Source of the DNA: Alkalimonas sp.
GTDB taxonomy: Bacteria > Pseudomonadota > Gammaproteobacteria > Enterobacterales > Alteromonadaceae
Assembly: GCA_007117525.1 (NCBI GenBank)
Contig: SKGJ01000105.1
Span: forward strand, 1-6,368
Direction of reading: 5' to 3'
DNA: 6,368 nucleotides
The position numbers were made by a program, and so were the translations under genes. How positions within the stretch are numbered: the first letter of the stretch is position 1; the number at the start of each line of letters is the position of its first letter. Shown here piece after piece: positions 1 to 6,368 of this stretch. Below the pieces are notes generated by a model. That model worked only from the letters and a program-made list of their open reading frames with translations. It was not told the DNA's origin and ran no database searches.

Positions 1-2295
1 GGCATGAAAAATGATCGCGCCAGTGAAGTGCCGGATGGCCAAAGTGTGGGGCATCGCTTTAGTTTTTCCTATCAGGGCAAGTACCTCGACGACACTCTGG
101 GGTTGGCGCTGGGGTATGCCCGCTTGTATCAGCCCAGTGTGGCCACCCAATTTATTGGCCTGGCTTACAACGCGCAAAAAGATGTCACTGGCAATGATCA
201 AATGGAGTTTCTAAGCGAAGGCTTTGAAATCCAGCATCGCGGCGGCGAAGAAACCCGCAACGGCTACCTAGCCTCCGTTGAGTGGACGCCGGTTAGTAAC
301 TTTACCTTAAAAGCCGATGCCTTTTTGTCGCGCTTTGATAAGGAAGCCTTTGCCCGAGGCTTTCGGGTCAAACTCGGCGGCGCCAGTGCTGCGGTCGGCA
401 ACCCGGTGCTGAACAACAGCTCGGTCATTGGCGGCACTTTCAACCGTACCTCACAAAGCTTCACCCGGGTCGAAATTGTCAACGACGACAACCGCGACTT
501 CAACAAGGTCAACAGCTTTGGCATCAACGCCGACTGGGATGTGACCGACCGGCTAAATCTGTCGCTGGATGTTTCGCGCTCGACCGCCAGCAGTGATTTT
601 CGAAATGGCCTGCTGTGGTCCCTGGTGGCTGAAGACGCCAATGCCGAGGTGCCGGTGCTGGATACCAATGTCTCCATCAGCTACTTGTTGAATGGTCTGA
701 ACCTGCCGGATATGGGCTTTAATCAGGCGGCGGCCTTTTCCGATATCGATCGGGTGATGGTCAGCAAGTACGGCATTTACCCTTATGTAAACTCGGATGC
801 GGTCAATGCGTACCGGCTGGATCTGAGCTATGAGCTGGACCTGCCGGTGCTGCGATCGATTGAAGCCGGTGTCCGTTACTCCGAGCGGCGTTACAGCAAC
901 GATCGCTCGGTGTTTGAATACGGCAGTGACGGCGCCTTCTTAAGCTCACAGCCACCGCTGCGTTTAACGCAAGATATGGTGAGCGTGGTCGACTTTAAAG
1001 GCAAATTCAGTTACTTCCCCAGCTATCTGGCGATTGATTTGGATAAGGCGCTCAATGCCTGGTTCCCACAGGGTACTCCACAACCGGTGCAAACCTGGGG
1101 CACAGGCAACCCGGACGTCATCAACAGCCCGACGCCTGGCGTCGGACCCAACTACAGCTGGTCGATGCAGGAAAGTGGCCGGGTGTTTGAGGATGTGCTG
1201 GCCGCATATCTGATGGTCAATCTGGATACCGAAATCTTTGGCCTGCCGCTGCGTGGTAATGCCGGGGTTCGGCGGGTGCACAGCGATCAGTCGGCCACCG
1301 ATTTGGCCAATGTTGCCGGCGATCCATTGCAAGGGGCCCAGTTTATTGTCGATGAAGTTGGGCTGATCAATGGCCGTTATGCGCCAGGCATTATTGGCGA
1401 TAGCTACACCCACTACCTGCCCAGCCTGAACCTGAACCTGGGACTGACCGACAACACCCAGCTGCGCTTTGCCGCTGCCAAAGTGATGTCGCGGCCGCCG
1501 ATTAACCGCTTGGCTTCCAATACCGCTATTTTTATCAGCGACGATGGCGAAGTCAGTGGCAACAGCTCCAATAGCCCGTTCTTGCGGCCCTTTGAAGCGA
1601 CTCAGTACGACTTGTCCTACGAGGTGTACTTCCCGGCAGGCGCTTTTGTCGCTGCAGTGTTCTACAAGGACATCAAGTCCTTTATCAACGACTTCACCAT
1701 TCAGGAGTTTGACTTTAAAGGGGCTGGTTTCCCAGTGCCGGATCAGATCATCAACGAGGATGGTGTTCCGCGCGCGACCTTCGATGGCGCCTTCTCCACC
1801 GCAGTGAACAACGACGATGGTGGCTACATTCGAGGCCTTGAGCTGGCCTATACCCAGGTCTTTAACTTCCTGCCGGAGTTTTGGTCTGGTCTTGGGGTCA
1901 GTGGCAGCTACTCCTACACCGAAAGTGAGGTCAGTCTGGTGAACCCGTTGGGCGGCGATCCGGTGCCGATGAGCTTTGAGGGCTTATCGAAAGAGGTGCT
2001 GACAGCCACTCTGTTCTGGGAGTATCAGGGTTTTGAAACCCGGGTCAGTGCCCGTTACCGCTCGCCCTTTGTCTCGACCCAGATTGGCATCGATGAGCAG
2101 GTCACCAACTTCCACAGTGAAACGGTGGTGGATTTGCAGGCCGGTTACCAGTGGAACGACAACCTGAAGTTCTTGTTTCAGGTCAATAACCTGACCGATG
2201 AGCCAACCAAGAGCTACTTTGGCCAGCAAGCCCAGACCGGCACGCTGCAATTTTTTGGCCGGCAATACTACCTGGGCGCTGTTTATGTCTTCTAA
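1..2295 (+). CDS. TonB-dependent outer-membrane receptor, 5'-truncated by the window edge; probable maltodextrin/alpha-glucan transporter
   Basis: This is the C-terminal 764 codons of a TonB-dependent receptor, which imports bulky ligands across the outer membrane using TonB-ExbBD energy. The frame is open through the left edge (codon 1 is Gly), so the ATG at 4 is not a credible start: it has no signal peptide or ribosome site. The signal peptide, TonB box and most or all of the plug are upstream. What is visible is barrel: alternating aromatic/polar strands such as FSFSYQGKYLDDTLGLALGY near the start, and the block YLPSLNLNLGLTDN followed by LRFAAAKVMSRP (nt 1414-1500). Near the end come NNLTDEP (nt 2185-2205) and GRQYYLGAVYVF, ending in the terminal Phe typical of beta-barrel assembly signals. 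These blocks resemble the proteobacterial TIGR01782-type receptors, which include the Caulobacter maltodextrin receptor MalA (family from memory). Substrate is inferred only from the pullulanase gene 40 nt downstream. No frameshift or internal stop is seen. Confidence 0.9.
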   Translation, partial: GMKNDRASEVPDGQSVGHRFSFSYQGKYLDDTLGLALGYARLYQPSVATQFIGLAYNAQKDVTGNDQMEFLSEGFEIQHRGGEETRNGYLASVEWTPVSNFTLKADAFLSRFDKEAFARGFRVKLGGASAAVGNPVLNNSSVIGGTFNRTSQSFTRVEIVNDDNRDFNKVNSFGINADWDVTDRLNLSLDVSRSTASSDFRNGLLWSLVAEDANAEVPVLDTNVSISYLLNGLNLPDMGFNQAAAFSDIDRVMVSKYGIYPYVNSDAVNAYRLDLSYELDLPVLRSIEAGVRYSERRYSNDRSVFEYGSDGAFLSSQPPLRLTQDMVSVVDFKGKFSYFPSYLAIDLDKALNAWFPQGTPQPVQTWGTGNPDVINSPTPGVGPNYSWSMQESGRVFEDVLAAYLMVNLDTEIFGLPLRGNAGVRRVHSDQSATDLANVAGDPLQGAQFIVDEVGLINGRYAPGIIGDSYTHYLPSLNLNLGLTDNTQLRFAAAKVMSRPPINRLASNTAIFISDDGEVSGNSSNSPFLRPFEATQYDLSYEVYFPAGAFVAAVFYKDIKSFINDFTIQEFDFKGAGFPVPDQIINEDGVPRATFDGAFSTAVNNDDGGYIRGLELAYTQVFNFLPEFWSGLGVSGSYSYTESEVSLVNPLGGDPVPMSFEGLSKEVLTATLFWEYQGFETRVSARYRSPFVSTQIGIDEQVTNFHSETVVDLQAGYQWNDNLKFLFQVNNLTDEPTKSYFGQQAQTGTLQFFGRQYYLGAVYVF

Positions 2296-2335
2296 GGCTG
2301 AGCACTGAACTGAATTCGAATTGGAGCAAGAAATC
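2296..2335 (+). promoter_or_regulatory. Intergenic gap with ribosome binding site deciding the pullulanase start
   Basis: The gap is 40 nt. GGAG at 2323-2326 sits 9 nt before the ATG at 2336, a normal Shine-Dalgarno distance. This favours ATG 2336 over the in-frame TTG at 2321, which would overlap the Shine-Dalgarno sequence itself and put acidic residues (MEQEI) before the signal peptide. A perfect 10-bp palindrome, AATTCGAATT, occupies 2313-2322 directly upstream of GGAG. I see no stem-loop plus T-run and no convincing -35/-10 pair, so co-transcription with the receptor gene is likely. Confidence 0.75.
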
Positions 2336-2404
2336 ATGTCTATCATCAAACAAAGCCTGAAACTGGCTGCCAGCGCGCTGCTGTTGCTGTTGCTCAGCGC
2401 TTGC
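2336..2404 (+). other. Lipoprotein (type II) signal peptide with lipobox and acylated Cys23
   Basis: The first 22 residues have a short basic n-region (Lys5, Lys9), an AASA stretch and six consecutive Leu, then LSA before Cys23 (codon TGC at 2402-2404). This is a textbook signal peptidase II site. The next residues are Gly24, Gly25 and Asp26. There is no Asp at +2, so by the enterobacterial Lol rule the protein would be sorted to the outer membrane. Whether it then faces outward needs a further surface-export step, a type II secretion system in Klebsiella, which is not encoded in this window. Confidence 0.92.
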
Positions 2405-5400
2405 GGTGGCGATTCCACCGAGCAGGGACAGGTGATGCTGACCTGCGCTGTGCCGCAAATTCCGAATCAGGCCGGCACGGCCTGCATCGACCCACCGCCG
2501 ATCCAATGCCCGTCGCCGACGGTACCGGATGCGATGAATGAAAGCTGTGTGGTGGGGGCGGATCCCAATGCACCGGATCCGGTCATTTTCCCCAATGAAA
2601 ACCAGGCGGTGCTGTTCTACAAAAGGCCGCAGGATGGCAACTACGATGGCTGGCGGCTGCACACCTGGAACAACGATGCCTGCGATGCTTATCAGCCGGA
2701 ATCCATTGCGCCGTCCTGGGACAATGGCTTGCCGATCACCGGCATCGATCCCAACTACGGTGCCTATTGGTTGCTGGAGCTGAAAGAAAGCTATGCCGGT
2801 ACCGAAGGCGCTTGCGGTAACTTTATCATCCACATTGGCACCGAAGACTCTGGCAAGGAGATGGGCGGCAGTGATTTCATCATGCCATTGTCGCAGGATG
2901 ACCCTGACTTTGCCCGGATGAACTGGACCTTCTCCGGGGTGGCTTCGGTGTTTGAGTACCCGTTGCTGTCGCTGGGCGTCAGTGTGCAGGGTGCCGCTGG
3001 CCACTGGATTGATCAGCATACCCTGATCTGGAACGCCGATGTCTGGACCGCCAACCGGGTTCGTTTATTTCACGATGCCGACGCCGGCATTGAAGTGATG
3101 GATGACGATCTGACCGGTCAGTCGATTGAGCTGGTGCCGGTTGATTTAACCGATGCGCAGCGGGCACTGGTGCCGCACCTCGCCGGGCAACCCGCCTTTA
3201 TGCTGGATCTCGACCGCGAGCAGGCGCAACAGCTGGCGCGTCAGCAACTGGCGCTGGCCGCCTACAATGAGGACGGTGAGCTGTTAAGTGCAACCTGGGT
3301 GCAGGCCGCCAAAGTGCTGGATGACCTCTATGCCTATGGCGAGAACAGTGCCCTGGCGGCCCAATTGGGGATTCATTACGAGGCGGGCAGCATCCATACC
3401 GCGGTCTGGGCGCCTACCGCCCATGAAGTGCGTTTGCAGGTCTACAATGCTGCCAAAGAGCTGCAAGACAGTGTGCTGATGGACTACCACCGCGATACCG
3501 GCGTCTGGTCGTACAGCGCTGATCGGGACGAGCTGGATCGGTTGTTTTACCGTTATCAGGTCACTGCTTACCACCCTCTGACCCGTGCTGTGGAAGTGAT
3601 GGAAGCGACCGATCCTTATTCGCTGAATGTTTCGATGAATGGCCTTTTCAGTCAGTTTGTCGATCTAAACGACGACGACTTTAAACCGGAAGGCTGGGAT
3701 CAGCGTCAAGTGCCTGTGGTGCAGCACCCGGAAGATATCGTGATTTACGAAGGCCATATCCGTGACTTTAGTATCCGCGATATGAGCACCCGGGCCGGCT
3801 GGCGCGGCAAGTACCTGGCTTTCACGGAAGAGGACTCGGCACCGGTGCAGCATCTGCGGCGTTTGGCTGAGGCCGGCGTCACTCACTTTCACGTGTTGCC
3901 AGCGACCAATCAGTCCAATATCAATGAAGATGTCAGCCAGCGAGTGGAAATCACCGATACCGTGGGCCGGCTGTGTCAGCTGAACCCGCAGGCGCCGGTC
4001 TGTGGAGTCGAAAGCAACAGCGCTACCATCATCTCGGTTCTGGAAAGCTACCTGCCGTATGAAACCAAAGCTCAGGCACTGGTGCAGTCGATGCGGCATT
4101 TGGATGGCTTTAACTGGGGCTATGACCCACACCACTTTATTGCGCCGGAAGGCAGTTTTGCCACCGCGGTAGAGGGACCGGCCCGGGTGCGGGAAGTGCG
4201 GGCCATGATCCAGGCTTTGAATGAGATGGGACTGCGGGTGGCGTTGGATGTGGTCTACAACCATACCAGTTCGTCCGGTCTGTTTGATAAGTCGGTGTTC
4301 GACAAAATAGTGCCGGGTTACTACCACCGCTACAACGAAAGCACCGGGGTGATTGAACGCTCGACCTGCTGCGAGAATACCGCCACCGAGCACCGGATGA
4401 TGGATAAATTTATCCGCGAATCGCTGGTGATCCTGGCCCGGGACTTCGGCTACAACGATTTCCGCTTCGACATCATGGGCCATCACCGCAAAGAAGACAT
4501 TCTGGCGGCCCGCGAAGCAGTACGCGCGGTCGACCCAGACACCTACTTCTACGGCGAAGGCTGGAACTTTGGCGAAGTGGCCAACAACCGTCTGTTCACC
4601 CAGGCCAAGCAGCAGGATATGGCAGGCACCGCGGTCGGTACCTTCAACGATCGTATCCGGGAAGGGGTGCGCAGCGCGGCGCTGTTTAAATCGGAGCTGA
4701 ATGATCCTGATCGCAGCGAGCTCGATATCATCCGGGTTAGCCTGGCCGCTACTTTAAAAGACTATGTGCTGCTGACGCATCGTGGCAGCTCGGGCCCGGC
4801 ATCCAGCTTAAACTGGAATGGTCAGCCGGCTGGCTATGCCGAAATGCCGGCCGATATCATCAACTACGTCTCCAAACACGACAACGAAACGCTGTGGGAT
4901 CAGCTGCAGTACCGGTTGGATGAGCAGATGTCTGCGGCAGACCGGGTTCGGGCGCAGAACATCTCCATTGCCATTCCGCTGGTGAGCCAGGGCATTCCTT
5001 TCTTGCAACTGGGTGGCGACTTCCTGCGCTCCAAGTCGATGGACAGAGACAGTTACGACTCCGGTGACTGGTTCAATTACGTCGACTTTACTTTCCAGAC
5101 CAATAACTGGGCGGTGGGGCTGCCATTGGCAGAAAAAAATGAAGGCAACTGGGATGCCATTGCCCGTTTGTTTTTAAACCCCAATACCGCGGTACAGCCG
5201 GAGGATATTTCCTTTGCTGCGGAGGTCTTTAACGAGTTCCTGCGCATTCGCAGTCAGCATCCGTTGTTCCGCTTACGGACCGCCCAGGATGTGATGGACC
5301 GGGTAGGTTTTCACAATGTTGGCAGCAACCAGACGCCCGGCTTGATTGTGATGAGCATCGACGATGGGCTGGGGCTGGCCGATCTGGATCCAACCATCGA

Positions 5401-6310
5401 TGCGCTGGTGGTGGTGATCAACGGCAGTGCCCATGAAGTAGCGCACAGCATCCCAACCGCACAGGACTTCGATTTGCACCCGATCCAGCAGGCTTCGGTT
5501 GATAGCCGCGTGCGTTCGGCCTATTTCCAGCAAGGCAATGACGAAGGCACTTTTGTGGTACCGGCCCGCACCATGGCGGTCTTTATCAAACCACAGCATG
5601 GTGACCAGGGCGAAGGCCTGTCAGCCGATGCAACCACTGGCGCACCGGATATTCCTCCATATGAGGCGACCAGCGTCTTTGTCCGTGGTGGCATGAATGG
5701 CTGGAGCACCGACGATGAAATGCAGTACGAAGGTGGCAATGTCTATGCGCTGGAGCGTCATCTGGAAGCAGGCGACTACGAGTTCAAAGTGGCTTCCTCC
5801 GATTGGAGCAGCGTGGACTTTGGCGGCGGCGATGATGGTGCAGAGGTGGTGCTGGGCAGCAACAAGACGCTGGCGCGTCAGGGCGCCAACTTGCAGCTGA
5901 GCATAGCAACAGCCGGCACCTATCGCTTTAGTCTGAATGCCAGCAATCCGGAAGCGCCGGTGCTGTTGGTGGAAGAGAAACGGCCTTATGGGGCCACCAC
6001 CATCTACCTGCGCGGCAGCCTTACGGATTGGGGGACCAGCATGCCCTTCCAGTACATTGGTGCTGATCAGTATCAGGTTACCATGACATTGGAAGCGCAA
6101 AACTACGAGTTTAAGTTTGCCGATGCCGACTGGGCCGACATCAACTACGGTGCCGGTGATGACGGCGGCGCCATGGAGCTGGGGGTAGGGAAGACGCTGG
6201 TGTTTAACGGCGGCAACCTGAACCTGACCTTCCCGGCAGCCGGTGATTACACCTTTACCATCGATGCCAGCGAGCCAACGGCACCGGTGTTTACCGTGAC
6301 CGCGGATTAA
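2336..6310 (+). CDS. pulA: Pullulanase-type alpha-1,6-glucosidase, outer-membrane lipoprotein (CBM41-N2-CBM48-GH13 plus two C-terminal modules)
   Basis: This 1324-residue enzyme should hydrolyse alpha-1,6 bonds in pullulan, starch or glycogen. A lipoprotein signal peptide with a Leu-run ends in the lipobox LSAC (lipidated Cys23; +2/+3 are Gly-Gly, compatible with outer-membrane sorting). A Cys/Pro-rich linker (37-71) follows. CBM41 spans about 89-210 ([13 protein letters not shown] at 100-112), an N2-like domain about 212-340, and CBM48 about 344-445 ([15 protein letters not shown]). The GH13 barrel shows YEGHIRDFS (471-479), the type I pullulanase motif as FNWGYDP (592-598), region I DVVYNH (638-643), region [11 protein letters not shown] with nucleophile Asp712, region [13 protein letters not shown] with acid/base Glu741, and region IV VSKHDN with Asp849. 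All catalytic residues are present. The segments LC...VC (547-556), TCC (677-679), LRSKS...[11 protein letters not shown] and the QGxGL tail near 1091-1095 match Klebsiella PulA as I remember it. Beyond that tail lie two extra repeat modules (1109-1324). ATG 2336 is chosen over TTG 2321 because of the GGAG spacing. The natural substrate (starch or glycogen) cannot be told apart here. Confidence 0.95.
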   Translation: MSIIKQSLKLAASALLLLLLSACGGDSTEQGQVMLTCAVPQIPNQAGTACIDPPPIQCPSPTVPDAMNESCVVGADPNAPDPVIFPNENQAVLFYKRPQDGNYDGWRLHTWNNDACDAYQPESIAPSWDNGLPITGIDPNYGAYWLLELKESYAGTEGACGNFIIHIGTEDSGKEMGGSDFIMPLSQDDPDFARMNWTFSGVASVFEYPLLSLGVSVQGAAGHWIDQHTLIWNADVWTANRVRLFHDADAGIEVMDDDLTGQSIELVPVDLTDAQRALVPHLAGQPAFMLDLDREQAQQLARQQLALAAYNEDGELLSATWVQAAKVLDDLYAYGENSALAAQLGIHYEAGSIHTAVWAPTAHEVRLQVYNAAKELQDSVLMDYHRDTGVWSYSADRDELDRLFYRYQVTAYHPLTRAVEVMEATDPYSLNVSMNGLFSQFVDLNDDDFKPEGWDQRQVPVVQHPEDIVIYEGHIRDFSIRDMSTRAGWRGKYLAFTEEDSAPVQHLRRLAEAGVTHFHVLPATNQSNINEDVSQRVEITDTVGRLCQLNPQAPVCGVESNSATIISVLESYLPYETKAQALVQSMRHLDGFNWGYDPHHFIAPEGSFATAVEGPARVREVRAMIQALNEMGLRVALDVVYNHTSSSGLFDKSVFDKIVPGYYHRYNESTGVIERSTCCENTATEHRMMDKFIRESLVILARDFGYNDFRFDIMGHHRKEDILAAREAVRAVDPDTYFYGEGWNFGEVANNRLFTQAKQQDMAGTAVGTFNDRIREGVRSAALFKSELNDPDRSELDIIRVSLAATLKDYVLLTHRGSSGPASSLNWNGQPAGYAEMPADIINYVSKHDNETLWDQLQYRLDEQMSAADRVRAQNISIAIPLVSQGIPFLQLGGDFLRSKSMDRDSYDSGDWFNYVDFTFQTNNWAVGLPLAEKNEGNWDAIARLFLNPNTAVQPEDISFAAEVFNEFLRIRSQHPLFRLRTAQDVMDRVGFHNVGSNQTPGLIVMSIDDGLGLADLDPTIDALVVVINGSAHEVAHSIPTAQDFDLHPIQQASVDSRVRSAYFQQGNDEGTFVVPARTMAVFIKPQHGDQGEGLSADATTGAPDIPPYEATSVFVRGGMNGWSTDDEMQYEGGNVYALERHLEAGDYEFKVASSDWSSVDFGGGDDGAEVVLGSNKTLARQGANLQLSIATAGTYRFSLNASNPEAPVLLVEEKRPYGATTIYLRGSLTDWGTSMPFQYIGADQYQVTMTLEAQNYEFKFADADWADINYGAGDDGGAMELGVGKTLVFNGGNLNLTFPAAGDYTFTIDASEPTAPVFTVTAD
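5660..6307 (+). repeat. Tandem pair of about 109-residue beta-sandwich modules at the pullulanase C-terminus (in-frame coding repeat)
   Basis: Residues 1109-1217 and 1218-1324 align without any gap at an exact 109-residue offset. By hand count about 46 of 107 positions are identical. Shared landmarks are the start YxAT, RG plus W (Trp1123/Trp1232), LEA-x2-YEFK, DW (Trp1157/Trp1266), GxGDDG (1163-1168/1272-1277), LG-x2-KTL, AG-x-Y-x-F and AS-x-P-x-APV. The pattern RGGMNGW...[10 protein letters not shown] resembles the immunoglobulin-like starch-binding or early-set domains attached to many amylases and pullulanases. A starch-binding role is therefore likely, but I cannot assign a numbered CBM family from the sequence alone. 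The modules have diverged well beyond recent duplication. Confidence 0.85.
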
Positions 6311-6332
6311 CGGCTTTTTTCCTGGCCTTGTG

Positions 6333-6356
6333 GGGGACCTTCGGGTCCCCTTTTTT
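6333..6356 (+). terminator. Intrinsic (rho-independent) terminator after the pullulanase gene
   Basis: A perfect 7-bp stem, GGGGACC (6333-6339) with GGTCCCC (6344-6350), closes a TTCG tetraloop (6340-6343). The stem is followed at once by six T (6351-6356). The C(UUCG)G hairpin is one of the most stable RNA tetraloops. It starts 23 nt after the stop codon at 6308-6310. There is no A-run on the upstream side, so it should work on the plus strand only. It marks the end of the receptor-pullulanase transcription unit. Confidence 0.93.
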
Positions 6357-6368
6357 ATCAGCCAGCAA

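Noticed and set aside
4..6. ATG at 4 as a true start of the receptor gene
   Set aside because: The frame is open to the window edge, there is no signal peptide or plug after this ATG, and the sequence begins in barrel strands. The gene is simply cut by the window.
2321..2335. TTG at 2321 as the pullulanase start, adding five residues
   Set aside because: It overlaps the GGAG that serves ATG 2336 and would place Glu-Gln-Glu before the signal peptide. No separate ribosome site precedes it.
2183..3019. A 278-codon open frame on the minus strand spanning the receptor end and pullulanase start
   Set aside because: It overlaps both plus-strand genes antisense, spans their intergenic gap, and its translation is His/Arg/Gln-rich with no recognisable domain. 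It is a codon-bias shadow.
3665..4486. A 273-codon open frame on the minus strand within the pullulanase gene
   Set aside because: It lies wholly antisense to the GH13 catalytic region, whose motifs fix the real frame. The translation is low-complexity His/Val/Arg-rich and shows no domain.
6298..6320. The T-run at 6315-6320 as a first terminator
   Set aside because: Only a weak CCG...CGG pairing of about 3 bp precedes it, overlapping the stop codon. The real hairpin is at 6333-6350.

Overview
The window holds two same-strand genes of an alpha-glucan (starch, glycogen or pullulan) uptake and degradation locus from a Gram-negative, most likely marine or aquatic, gammaproteobacterium. The assignment rests on a TonB-dependent outer-membrane receptor followed by a lipoprotein pullulanase that resembles, from memory, the cell-surface pullulanase PulA of Klebsiella. 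The G+C content looks moderate to fairly high by eye. Genus cannot be fixed from this window.

Layout: positions 1-2295 carry the C-terminal part (764 codons) of a TonB-dependent receptor whose signal peptide, TonB box and most or all of the plug lie upstream of the window. A 40-nt gap (2296-2335) holds a Shine-Dalgarno sequence and a 10-bp palindrome, but no terminator or convincing promoter. Positions 2336-6310 encode a 1324-residue pullulanase-type lipoprotein. In order it has a lipoprotein signal peptide, a short Cys/Pro-rich double motif, CBM41, an N2-like domain, CBM48, a GH13 catalytic barrel with its C-terminal beta domain, and two extra tandem beta-sandwich modules beyond the usual PulA end. 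A strong intrinsic terminator with a UUCG loop (6333-6356) closes the transcription unit.

How the genes work together (inference): the pullulanase, lipid-anchored to the outer membrane, would hydrolyse alpha-1,6 branch points of alpha-glucans, probably outside the cell. The receptor would import the released linear or branched maltodextrins across the outer membrane using TonB energy. The short gap and single downstream terminator suggest one transcript ending at the pullulanase gene.

I found no mobile element, CRISPR array, RNA gene or clearly unprecedented system. The parts most worth a second look are all in the pullulanase: the gap-free tandem C-terminal modules (109-residue period), the duplicated CxxPxxPx6C motif behind the lipid anchor, and the Gly (not Asp) at the lipoprotein +2 position.
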